Below the pieces are notes generated by a model, which saw only the letters and a list, made by a program, of their open reading frames with translations, had not been told where the DNA came from and searched no databases. This document shows positions 1 through 6,865 of a stretch of DNA of 8,873 bases, piece after piece (the stretch's first letter is position 1; every line of letters begins with the position of its first letter). The stretch spans positions 1 to 8,873 of the forward strand of contig JAUVES010000019.1 in NCBI GenBank assembly GCA_030594675.1. Direction: 5' to 3'. The translations under genes and the position numbers were made by a program. The stretch comes from Candidatus Nanohaloarchaea archaeon (GTDB lineage: Archaea; EX4484-52; GLR71).

Positions 1-1
1 T

Positions 2-1192
2 ATACTCCAGAGAGGTGGAAGAGCAGTTCTTTCGTTTGATTATTATGCTGACGATGCAGATGACGACCTTGAAGAGGGCGCATGGATAAAGGCAAGGTTT
101 GGCAATTCTACAGTCATGAATTATCTTGGCTCTGACCTTGATACAGGCCATGCATATTCTGATACGACACCAGATATATGGGCTTCAGTTGATGATCCTA
201 ACAATGGATGGGATGCGCTTGTATCAGGAGTCTTTGAAGATGAGGTGACTGAATATATAACTGGTTCCGGATGGTATTACATTGATTTTGGAGGTAAGGT
301 TGACTGGATGGACAGCGACTCTAATGGACATACTACAACAGAGGGGCTTGCAGCTTACTTTGACAATATTGAACTTATAATAAAGGAAGAAGTCTCACTA
401 TATAATAAAAGTACGAATGCTACGCTGGATGTTTTCTGGCTGGTCAATAATAGTCTATCTGTCGGAGAGGTACGGATGTATTACATATATTTCTGCTCTG
501 AGAATGAATCCAAGACTGCATCTACGCTACATATAGATTATGATGTCCAGTTTTTTCATATAGGGTATTACTATACAAATGCTACAAAGATGGAAAATGT
601 GCTTACGGGTCTTGAGAATGACAGATGGATATCTGACTGGTCAAAGACAAACACTGGCACAGTTTCTCCAAACATGAATGAGAATGCTGTGGATGCAGGC
701 AAGAATGCAGTCATACTGGGGCAGTCTGACAGCCCTACATTTAATCTGAACTCATGGATGGAAAAGAATAATACACTGCTTATATTTACACCAAGCAAAG
801 ATCTTACTACAGATCTTCCAATTGCAGGATACAGCTCCAGCAACCATCAGCAGTATGATCATCTTGAGACTACTATATACACTCATAATATTGAAGCAGA
901 ACTTAGCAGAAACTCTATGAGCTTTGGCTATATTGACCAGGGTGCTGCATATGTACATACAATGTCGTGTGTTGAGGCTGATGAAGGAGATAGCCAGATC
1001 ATGCTCAGTGGATGCGATTATTACGGAGGTTTCATAAGCTTTACTAACTATCCATCTACTGCATCGGAGACAAGCTCTTATCCCAGCGCTTCTGAAGACA
1101 TACTCAAAAGATATATATGGAAACATCTTTTCCAGAGAAAAAACCTGCCTGCAATTATTTTAGGCGATTCTGTTGAGATATATGGAGAATGA
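2..1192 (+). CDS. Large exported glycoprotein-like surface protein, 5' end outside window
   Basis: I do not recognise this gene. The reading frame is open from base 2, so the first internal Met (116) is not its start and at least 396 residues belong to it. Residues about 5-126 alternate hydrophobic and polar strands and end in YFDNIELI, which resembles the last strand of jelly-roll carbohydrate-binding domains. Within this part, a D-x-D-x-N-G loop (residues 104-109) could bind calcium. Further on, LSVGEVRMYYIYF (residues about 152-164) recalls the ends of DUF2341-like domains; this is resemblance only. Seven N-x-S/T sequons, three cysteines and many Tyr/Trp fit an extracellular, N-glycosylated archaeal protein. 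No C-terminal membrane segment is visible, so an N-terminal anchor like those of the next three genes is likely but unseen. It ends with tandem stops (TGA TAG), 6 bases before the next gene. Confidence 0.75.
   Translation: MLQRGGRAVLSFDYYADDADDDLEEGAWIKARFGNSTVMNYLGSDLDTGHAYSDTTPDIWASVDDPNNGWDALVSGVFEDEVTEYITGSGWYYIDFGGKVDWMDSDSNGHTTTEGLAAYFDNIELIIKEEVSLYNKSTNATLDVFWLVNNSLSVGEVRMYYIYFCSENESKTASTLHIDYDVQFFHIGYYYTNATKMENVLTGLENDRWISDWSKTNTGTVSPNMNENAVDAGKNAVILGQSDSPTFNLNSWMEKNNTLLIFTPSKDLTTDLPIAGYSSSNHQQYDHLETTIYTHNIEAELSRNSMSFGYIDQGAAYVHTMSCVEADEGDSQIMLSGCDYYGGFISFTNYPSTASETSSYPSASEDILKRYIWKHLFQRKNLPAIILGDSVEIYGE
1184..1187 (+). promoter_or_regulatory. Shine-Dalgarno-like GGAG for the 1199 gene
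   Basis: GGAG lies 11 bases before the ATG at 1199, inside the last codons of the upstream gene. The spacing is slightly long but workable, and it supports coupled translation within the operon. Confidence 0.4.
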
Positions 1193-1198
1193 TAGAAT

Positions 1199-1702
1199 AT
1201 GAATATAAGAAAGATACGCAGGGGACAGACATTCACGCATGATTTCTTTCTAAGCACAATTGTGTTTATCTTTATAATAAATATCTGTTATTTTGCATTC
1301 AACAGCGCACAGGATAAGAGTTCCAGTTTTGAATCTGATCTTATGCAAAAAAAGGTGTTTTACATAACTGATATGCTTGTAAGAACACCAGGATATCCTC
1401 CTTATGACTGGAATGAAACAAATGTTGAGCTTATCGGCCTTGCAGACAGTTCCAATGTGTTGGATAATGATAAGCTTGACATGCTTGGAAATATCAGCTA
1501 TGATAACCTTACATATATATGGGGGCTTGCATATTATGATTTTAACCTGACTATTGAAGGCAACAGTACATATTATACTTTTGGCAAAGATATCAAAATG
1601 AATGCAACATTTATCACACCTTTTGAAAGGATTGTACTTGTTGAAACTGATGACAACACTACGGAAAAAGGAATATTGAAGTATACATTGTGGACGAAAT
1701 GA
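1199..1702 (+). CDS. Small pilin-like exported protein with class III-type signal
   Basis: A 167-residue protein. The N-terminus is basic (R4, K5, R7, R8), then G9-Q10, then a hydrophobic helix at about residues 15-34. That order and the G|Q junction match archaeal class III signal sequences, which a prepilin peptidase (FlaK/PibD/EppA type) cuts on the cytoplasmic side before the helix. Asp at +6 after the Gly is shared with the next gene. The exterior part carries seven N-x-S/T sequons and no cysteine after the helix, so it is probably a glycosylated pilin or pseudopilin-like subunit. It could instead be a simple membrane-anchored ectodomain that is never cleaved. It lies 6 bases after the preceding gene, and its stop overlaps the next start (ATGA). 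No family name can be given from sequence alone. Confidence 0.75.
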   Translation: MNIRKIRRGQTFTHDFFLSTIVFIFIINICYFAFNSAQDKSSSFESDLMQKKVFYITDMLVRTPGYPPYDWNETNVELIGLADSSNVLDNDKLDMLGNISYDNLTYIWGLAYYDFNLTIEGNSTYYTFGKDIKMNATFITPFERIVLVETDDNTTEKGILKYTLWTK

Positions 1703-3603
1703 AAAGAAGAGCTGGGCTTATATTTACATTGGATGCATTGCTTGCACTTATTATTGTCATTGCCGGATATATGTTTGTGCTTGACTATAATATAAGCCCA
1801 CTGCAGCAAAAGACAAATTACCAGCAGCTTCACTTTACAGCAGCAGATGGCATGAACATTTTTTCACGGATGCAGTTTTCACAAATAAATGAGACTCTCA
1901 GGAATGAGATTCTTATGAATACTGAAGTGAATGAAGAGGATATCAATAAAACGCTTCCTGATATTATCGGCAAATTATGGGCGTACAATCATACAGATTA
2001 TGCTTCAGAAGTCATATACCAGTTCTTTAAAGATGTCATTCCTTTGGATTATGGGTATACAATGAAAATAAAAGGCGCAGGGAATGATACTATTTTACAT
2101 ACTTCATCAAATCCAAGACCTTATTATAATATGAGCAGGTTTTCTGTCTCAAGCTACAGGATTATCTCGGGGTATGAAGAAGATATACCATCTGACAGTT
2201 ATGTCGCTTCGGCATGGGCTGTTGAGGCAAGAAAGAACTCTACCAAGGTTGTCACATTCAGCATTGCAGGCGGTGGATGGAGCGGGGCAAACCTTACGAT
2301 TGACAAGTATTTTGACATTCCAGAAAATACTACTGTAAGTGATGCAGAATTTGTACTCTCATTCCATTATTATCCTTCTGTACAGGAAATATTGGTCAAT
2401 AATGAATCATTCAATGAATCTGATATAAACTGGACATACTATGTATATAATGCTGGCTCAGGCTATGGCGCATATGGTACAATAAATTCTGCCAAGCTTA
2501 CACAGGCAATCATAAATGGGAGCAACCATATAAAGATAATAATCAATAACGGTGAGTATAATTCGCATGTCCATCCTGGGATGTATATAAAAATCCAGCA
2601 TCAGTCAGATGTGCTTTATGAACCATTAAAGAAAAAATTCTATTTTGACAATACTGTCGGGCATGAGGCTGCATGGCAGAGCCTTCCTTTTTACGTACCA
2701 AAGGGTGCTAACATAACAAATGTGACGCTGCATGTAGGAGGCAACTATGTAGATAAGAAGACAAGCGTTTGGATAAATGGTGATGAGATACACTCAGACG
2801 CTTCGCCTCCACCAAGCCCGTCTCTTAATTTTTCATTTGGAGATATTATAGATCATATGCATGTCACAGAAGTTAATGGGTCATATTACAGCACTGGTGA
2901 GACAAATCTGGTGGGTGTTTATTTTGATATAAATCCTTTGGGAAGCTTGCCTGTGGTTGGTGGGACTGGTGATTGCGAAATACTCAATACATCATATATT
3001 GAACTAGAATATACTGTCCCGGGCGGTATACTCAAGTATGGAATGATTGAAGTAACAGGAGTTCTTGAATTCAATAATGGCGGTCCGGAGCTTGTCAAGA
3101 AGGCAAACTTTACACTTCCTGACAGGACAATTACAAAAGCATTCATACACCTTGCACAATATTACAGCTGGAGGGTTGCAATTGCTGTGTGGAATGAGGA
3201 TGAAAATGAACCCGTATGGCTTGGAAATAAATGGAGTGATTACCAGATGTTTATATCACCTACTGGTAGGGCTGTACCTACTGACATATATGTTCCACTG
3301 GACAGGCTTAACAAGGGTGAAGTCAACTGGATCAAGGCCAGGGACGGATTCCTGGGAGGGAGCAGCAGCAACACGATACTGCCGGAATCTACTTTTGAGG
3401 TCAGCATACTTGTGCCATCTATGGTGGGATATGGAGACAACTTCCCTACAAAAGCTGAAGCAATAGCTGATGCAAATTCCCGTCTTGATGCTGTTCTTGG
3501 GGAGTATGCGGAAGCTACATCAATAGAGAATGATGCAATAGCTATATCACAGGTGCCGTGGATGTGGGGGCCTGCATACCTTACTTTTGAGATGTGGAAA
3601 TAG
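1699..3603 (+). CDS. Large pilin-signal-bearing, multi-domain surface glycoprotein
   Basis: 634 residues with the ATG at 1699, chosen because it overlaps the previous stop as ATGA and leaves the compact N-terminus MKRRAGLIFTLD. A GTG at 1690 would add three residues. The basic tip, G6 and hydrophobic helix (about residues 7-28) form a class III-like signal. The ectodomain has about 18 N-x-S/T sequons and at least two beta-sandwich-looking blocks (about residues 185-290 and 315-440). These have the style of adhesin or carbohydrate-binding modules, with phrases such as ANITNVTLHVGG followed by SVWING. A third block (about 455-575) has an FxLPD strand start. Only one cysteine is present in a segment before the third block. 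I see no catalytic motif. Structural subunit, tip adhesin or S-layer-associated protein are all possible. It is the largest complete protein of the operon. Confidence 0.75.
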   Translation: MKRRAGLIFTLDALLALIIVIAGYMFVLDYNISPLQQKTNYQQLHFTAADGMNIFSRMQFSQINETLRNEILMNTEVNEEDINKTLPDIIGKLWAYNHTDYASEVIYQFFKDVIPLDYGYTMKIKGAGNDTILHTSSNPRPYYNMSRFSVSSYRIISGYEEDIPSDSYVASAWAVEARKNSTKVVTFSIAGGGWSGANLTIDKYFDIPENTTVSDAEFVLSFHYYPSVQEILVNNESFNESDINWTYYVYNAGSGYGAYGTINSAKLTQAIINGSNHIKIIINNGEYNSHVHPGMYIKIQHQSDVLYEPLKKKFYFDNTVGHEAAWQSLPFYVPKGANITNVTLHVGGNYVDKKTSVWINGDEIHSDASPPPSPSLNFSFGDIIDHMHVTEVNGSYYSTGETNLVGVYFDINPLGSLPVVGGTGDCEILNTSYIELEYTVPGGILKYGMIEVTGVLEFNNGGPELVKKANFTLPDRTITKAFIHLAQYYSWRVAIAVWNEDENEPVWLGNKWSDYQMFISPTGRAVPTDIYVPLDRLNKGEVNWIKARDGFLGGSSSNTILPESTFEVSILVPSMVGYGDNFPTKAEAIADANSRLDAVLGEYAEATSIENDAIAISQVPWMWGPAYLTFEMWK

Positions 3604-3607
3604 GTGA
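3602..3607 (+). promoter_or_regulatory. Strong Shine-Dalgarno AGGTGA overlapping the upstream stop codon
   Basis: The TAG stop of the preceding gene (3601-3603) runs directly into AGGTGA, which matches the archaeal anti-Shine-Dalgarno complement. It lies 7 bases before the ATG at 3615. This decides the start of the next gene over the ATG at 3594 and implies translational coupling. Confidence 0.6.
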
Positions 3608-3614
3608 AATCAAA

Positions 3615-4901
3615 ATGGGTGGTAAATATGCATTGAAGCGGAAAGGTTTTGTGTATTCTCTTTTTTCTGTCATGATCCTTGTGACACTTGGAGGGTTGCT
3701 ATATCTAAATTCAAACAATGATATTAATAATATGCTGAACCTGAATATAGATGAAAAATTACGTACAGATGAGCTTTTTTATTTCAGGGAGGGTGCTAAG
3801 CAGGATTTTGGAAGAAGCGTATATATCTCCGGCAGAAGATCAATCATTGCACTTGTTGATGACATACTTCATGACGGCAATTACACTTTGGGGGTTGCGG
3901 GAGATAATCTTGCGACGCTTGTAAGAGATGGCACATGTGACGGCGACACACTGTATCTTATGGAAAATTCATCAGTTGAAGACTGGTCAGCAAACATATA
4001 TGATCTTGGCCAGCTGCACAGGATAGCTGTGAACATTGATGTTATAAGTTCAAATGTTACACCGGATGGTCCATTCAGCCTCAAATTTTCCAATGAGGTG
4101 AATGTATCTGTGTTCTGCCTTATATTCAGTATCCAGTTCAATGAATCCATATCTTCTGAAAACATAATTGATGTGGGTTTTGTAGAAGACCCATTCATAT
4201 CTATTGAAAGTTATGGATATCTTAGGCAGCTTATCAAAAAATGCAACACTACAAAATATCCATATCACGGGATGAAGATATCGGACGGTGGAAGCTTTGA
4301 GTATTCTGATAATGAGAACTGGACAAGCGGGCGCCTTAGCTTTGATATAGATGATCCTGATGCGTCCGGAAAGATTCTTGTGGTTTCTGATATCCCTACA
4401 GGTGCTAATAATGCAAGCAATTTCTTTGGAGTTGTAAGTGAGAATGCATCGGATAGCTCTTCGGGCCTTTCTAATTATATATTTGGTGCAACTTCTGCTT
4501 TGTCAAACTTATCCGGGCTGACTTTTGCACCTACAATTGTCATGACTGATGATGAGGTCTGGTCATCGTATATCTATGATGAGCTGAATGACTCTTGTTA
4601 TTTTGTTGATGTTTTAGGACCTTCTTTCCTGGACAGGCTTGAAGGTAATTTTAATACGACATCTAAGTATAATGTTACAAATGAGACTATAGGCATTGCA
4701 TCTTTTATATCTGTGCTGGAACTTCCTGAAGAGTTGCAGAATGCTTATTCTTCTGTGGATTTCAAATATTATTCTTCTTCATCAGGAAAGAAAATAAAGG
4801 GTGTGACTGAGAGTTCGCCTGGGACTGATCTTTCTCTGGGTTTTCTTATTGATGATGAACATATTTCTTTATGGAATATTTCAGGGCTGGATTATGTTTG
4901 A
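3615..4901 (+). CDS. Membrane-anchored, sequon-rich surface protein, last gene of operon
   Basis: 428 residues from the ATG at 3615, supported by AGGTGA 7 bases upstream. Starting at 3594 would add seven residues and overlap the previous gene. The N-terminus has K4, K8, R9, K10, then G11 and a hydrophobic helix (about residues 12-30), again like a class III signal, but without the F-T-x-D signature of the two preceding genes. After the helix comes a polar, possibly helical stretch (about 33-75), then a mostly beta-like ectodomain with about 15 N-x-S/T sequons and four cysteines that could pair outside the cell. The C-terminus (ISGLDYV) has no membrane anchor. I do not recognise a family. Position and composition suggest it works with the three upstream proteins, as a minor pilin-like or anchoring component. 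Confidence 0.75.
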   Translation: MGGKYALKRKGFVYSLFSVMILVTLGGLLYLNSNNDINNMLNLNIDEKLRTDELFYFREGAKQDFGRSVYISGRRSIIALVDDILHDGNYTLGVAGDNLATLVRDGTCDGDTLYLMENSSVEDWSANIYDLGQLHRIAVNIDVISSNVTPDGPFSLKFSNEVNVSVFCLIFSIQFNESISSENIIDVGFVEDPFISIESYGYLRQLIKKCNTTKYPYHGMKISDGGSFEYSDNENWTSGRLSFDIDDPDASGKILVVSDIPTGANNASNFFGVVSENASDSSSGLSNYIFGATSALSNLSGLTFAPTIVMTDDEVWSSYIYDELNDSCYFVDVLGPSFLDRLEGNFNTTSKYNVTNETIGIASFISVLELPEELQNAYSSVDFKYYSSSSGKKIKGVTESSPGTDLSLGFLIDDEHISLWNISGLDYV

Positions 4902-4906
4902 TTTTT
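4902..4906 (+). terminator. Oligo-T run just after the operon's last stop
   Basis: Five T directly follow the TGA at 4899-4901. Archaeal RNA polymerase often stops at such runs without a hairpin. The run is short, so the call is tentative. It lies in the 11-base gap between two convergent genes. Confidence 0.3.
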
Positions 4907-4912
4907 CATCCC

Positions 4913-5383
4913 TCAAATAACTATCTGTATTGCTTTTTCCAGAAGTATTCTAGGGTATCCAAGATAAGGCACCCTTAATAATGGTGTGCCTTTTATCCAT
5001 TCCGGCTGGACTATCCATTTATCTGGCTGGGCATTTGTTATGGTATTGTCACCTTTAGTCCTGAAAGTTCCTCCTTCATATATCTCAAAGACACGGTGGA
5101 TTATGAGACGATTCATTGCAGGATAGTAGTAGACGATTATATCATCTTCTTCTATGTTATATGGGTCTACACCTTTAAGGACAAGCATGTCGCCTATCTG
5201 GAGGGTGGGAATCATGGAGCCAGAGACTACTGTTACTATGGGTTCCGGGGTATCAAGGGCTACTTTAAGTCCTGTGTATATAAGAAGAGCTAATAATATG
5301 CCAAGAGTTATGTAGAATATATCGCCTACTAGTTCGTTGTTTGTGATGTCTCTTAATAGGGGTCGTGTTTTACTGTTGTACAT
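4913..5383 (-). CDS. Signal peptidase I, archaeal Sec11 type (family S26B)
   Basis: 156 residues, the usual size for archaeal type I signal peptidases. One membrane helix spans about residues 21-43, followed by the catalytic box S54-G-S56-M-x-P, with S56 the nucleophile. H96 in IIHRV replaces the Lys of bacterial LepB, and KGDN (D112) supplies the acid. This Ser-His-Asp set is typical of Sec11/archaeal enzymes. The enzyme sits in the cytoplasmic membrane with its active site outside and removes Sec signal peptides from exported proteins. It points toward the surface-protein operon, but pilin-like signals such as those of genes 2-4 are normally cut by a different, prepilin-type peptidase, so it need not act on them. 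A TATA-like box and a weak AGGAAG site (7 bases before the ATG) precede it. Confidence 0.93.
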   Translation of the reverse strand: MYNSKTRPLLRDITNNELVGDIFYITLGILLALLIYTGLKVALDTPEPIVTVVSGSMIPTLQIGDMLVLKGVDPYNIEEDDIIVYYYPAMNRLIIHRVFEIYEGGTFRTKGDNTITNAQPDKWIVQPEWIKGTPLLRVPYLGYPRILLEKAIQIVI

Positions 5384-5390
5384 TAAATAA

Positions 5391-5396
5391 CTTCCT
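5391..5396 (-). promoter_or_regulatory. Weak Shine-Dalgarno-like AGGAAG of signal peptidase
   Basis: On the minus strand AGGAAG ends 7 bases before the ATG at 5383. This is a partial match to the archaeal Shine-Dalgarno sequence at good spacing. Confidence 0.4.
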
Positions 5397-5425
5397 GAGT
5401 TTAGAAATATAGGTATCTATCATTA

Positions 5426-5433
5426 CTTATAAA
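5426..5433 (-). promoter_or_regulatory. TATA-like box of the signal peptidase gene
   Basis: The minus strand reads TTTATAAG here. Transcription starting about 26 bases downstream would leave a leader of roughly 20 bases that includes the AGGAAG site. A second candidate, CTATATAAG, lies at 5450-5458. Either one gives this gene a promoter separate from the metalloprotein gene upstream. Confidence 0.5.
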
Positions 5434-5474
5434 TATTTATCTGGTGCGCTTATATAGATTTGTGCCTGTAGCAA

Positions 5475-6641
5475 TTAGAAAGTTTGTGGATTTGGTGCTT
5501 TTTGCATGGCTATTTTTACATATTGTTTAAGAATATCTTCAGCATCTTTTAGAAGTTTGTATGGATCTTCTTTTTCTCCGATCCGGGCAATATGTATTGT
5601 CTGGGGCATTGCCGGGTGATTTCCAATCATGCCATCCAATATGTCCTGGGGTGTATATGGTGTATCCTTTGGTATTTCTTTGTATGAGTCCTGGCTGTAT
5701 TTTGCATTCAGATCCTCCTTCAAAATATCAAGTACTTTGTATATGTGGTCTATGCCACCTATACTTTTCAGGGATGATTCAAAAGAGTCAAGAGTCTTTA
5801 CGAAATCATTGTTCTTATCCAGTATGCTGTAGAAGAGTTCTCGCCCTTTTTCTGGGTCTCCCTTACCTATTGCCTCGTAGATATCTGTTATGAGCGCATC
5901 GCATTCCTGGTATGTCGGATCTGAGGGGTAATTTATAGAGCTGTCGGTAAGATTATCTGCCATATATTCTGAGTCACCTTCCATGAAAGCAAGAGGCAAG
6001 TCTGTGTAAGGTGTGTTTCCAAGATGAGTATATTCATGGAGTAAAGCGTAGAGCTGGAGATATTCTGGAAGTTCATTATTATAGAAAATATCTGACTGGA
6101 CTGGTGTCTTTTCGCCTGTCAGTGGGTTGATTCCATATTCTGTGTGTATCAGACCACCAATATTTGGCGGAAGCTGATCTGTCCCTGTGACTGTTGTGGC
6201 TTTCATAAGGTCATATATTGTGTCTGCATTAAGGGCTTTTTCAAGATATTTAGTATATGTCTCTGCTGCTTCCTGCACAACAGCTTCTGCTCTGTTGCCG
6301 TATGCGTCTTTTATTACGGGTGGATTGTATATCTGGTTATTTATCGCCTCGGCCAAACCCGGAGGCAGATTTGATGCACTTGTAACTGATGTTTTATCTA
6401 TAAGATTATCTATTGTGTTTGCATTAAGGGCTTTTTCAAGATATGGGTCGTTTACTACGGGTGGACTGTATATCTGATCTGCTGCACCTCCTGATGTTGC
6501 ATTTCCTCCACCATATGCTGAAAGGTCGCCCAGACATGCAGGTGTTATCGCTGTTTTTGTAGATATTGTTGTCGGCAATACTCCGTATGGGCAACTACTT
6601 GCCGTATCGGGTGCACTACATGAACCGCATTCATCAGGCAT
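5475..6641 (-). CDS. Unrecognised HEXXH metalloprotein (gluzincin-like) with duplicated N-terminal repeats
   Basis: 388 residues, probably a zinc metallopeptidase. HEYTH at 202-206, in the hydrophobic context LYALLHEYTH, is the zincin zinc-binding and catalytic motif. E225 follows after 18 residues (HEXXH-x18-E) and begins an ExxAD motif, so it is the likely third ligand; E221 in MEGDSEY is the alternative. Upstream, residues 56-100 and 103-165 are two copies of one unit (QIYxPPVxxDxY ... YLEKALNAxTI ... LPPxxxxxI), the second split by about 18 extra residues. The first 50 residues are Gly/Ser/Thr-rich with C5, C8, C17 and C36. The C-terminal third looks helical. There is no signal peptide or membrane helix, so it appears cytoplasmic or is exported by another route. 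The substrate is unknown. HEXXH plus ExxAD is short evidence, so activity is inferred. Confidence 0.8.
   Translation of the reverse strand: MPDECGSCSAPDTASSCPYGVLPTTISTKTAITPACLGDLSAYGGGNATSGGAADQIYSPPVVNDPYLEKALNANTIDNLIDKTSVTSASNLPPGLAEAINNQIYNPPVIKDAYGNRAEAVVQEAAETYTKYLEKALNADTIYDLMKATTVTGTDQLPPNIGGLIHTEYGINPLTGEKTPVQSDIFYNNELPEYLQLYALLHEYTHLGNTPYTDLPLAFMEGDSEYMADNLTDSSINYPSDPTYQECDALITDIYEAIGKGDPEKGRELFYSILDKNNDFVKTLDSFESSLKSIGGIDHIYKVLDILKEDLNAKYSQDSYKEIPKDTPYTPQDILDGMIGNHPAMPQTIHIARIGEKEDPYKLLKDAEDILKQYVKIAMQKAPNPQTF
6216..6249. repeat. Direct repeat copy 1 (pair with 6411-6444) inside the metalloprotein gene
   Basis: 34 bases match 6411-6444 with a single mismatch, and the last 24 bases are identical. 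The offset is 195 bases, exactly 65 codons, so both copies are read in the same frame and encode YLEKALNAxTI. Confidence 0.85.
6315..6335. repeat. Direct repeat copy 1 (pair with 6456-6476), codes QIYxPPV
   Basis: 21 bases match 6456-6476 with one mismatch, at an offset of 141 bases (47 codons). Together with the 65-codon pair this shows a duplicated unit in which one copy gained, or the other lost, 18 codons. Confidence 0.8.
6411..6444. repeat. Direct repeat copy 2 (pair with 6216-6249)
   Basis: The partner of 6216-6249, lying in the repeat unit nearer the N-terminus of the minus-strand metalloprotein. The high DNA identity in a coding sequence points to a recent duplication or to gene conversion between copies. 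Confidence 0.85.
6456..6476. repeat. Direct repeat copy 2 (pair with 6315-6335)
   Basis: The partner of 6315-6335. It encodes the start of the first protein repeat (QIYSPPV). Confidence 0.8.
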
Positions 6642-6647
6642 AGAATT

Positions 6648-6652
6648 ATCAC
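6648..6652 (-). promoter_or_regulatory. Shine-Dalgarno-like GTGAT before the metalloprotein start
   Basis: The minus strand reads GTGAT 6 bases before the ATG at 6641. It matches the 3' part of the archaeal AGGAGGTGAT consensus and supports this start codon. Confidence 0.4.
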
Positions 6653-6673
6653 ATGTAATAATTGGTATTTAAC

Positions 6674-6682
6674 TTTAAAAAG
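6674..6682 (-). promoter_or_regulatory. TATA-like box of the metalloprotein gene
   Basis: The minus strand reads CTTTTTAAAG across this site, about 36 bases upstream of the ATG at 6641. That predicts a leader of about 10 bases containing the GTGAT site. It shares the AT-rich divergent region 6642-6885 with the Nudix promoter; I see no other gene there. Confidence 0.4.
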
Positions 6683-6855
6683 GTTTTACTGTGGGGTGAA
6701 AAATAGTTTATAAGTATGTGCTATTTTGGATGATTTTTGGGGAGAGCACTTTTGTAGTTTTGGATAAAATAAATCTGATGTTGCTGATAATTGATATAGA
6801 TAATTATATTTTAAAGATAAAAACTGTAAAAGTTATTAAATCTAACTTAATAATA

Positions 6856-6865
6856 CTTATAAAAA
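6856..6865 (+). promoter_or_regulatory. TATA-like box of the Nudix gene
   Basis: CTTATAAAAA is centred about 26 bases upstream of the ATG at 6886, so transcription would begin at or next to the start codon. A second TATA-like string (GTTTATAAGT, about 6708-6717) would instead give a leader of about 150 bases. Confidence 0.5.

Noticed and set aside
3065..3466. 133-codon + strand open frame inside the 1699 gene
   Set aside because: It lies in a different frame entirely within the large surface protein, whose sequons and domains continue across it; no ribosome site or motif supports it.
5450..5474. Terminator between the metalloprotein and signal peptidase genes
   Set aside because: No T-run or stable hairpin is visible on the minus strand in the 91-base gap; read-through from the upstream gene cannot be excluded.
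6216..6476. CRISPR-like or transposon-end repeats
   Set aside because: The direct repeats are only two copies each, keep codon frame and encode matching protein segments, so they are a coding duplication.
5561..6477. Several + strand open frames across the metalloprotein gene
   Set aside because: They are shadows of the minus-strand gene: Cys/Phe/Ser-rich translations with no motif, while the minus frame has HEXXH, in-frame repeats and a ribosome site.
6714..6752. Possible hairpin or small RNA (GTGCT ... AGCAC)
   Set aside because: Only five strong pairs with a loop of over 20 bases; further pairing relies on several G-T pairs. Not above chance in AT-rich intergenic DNA.
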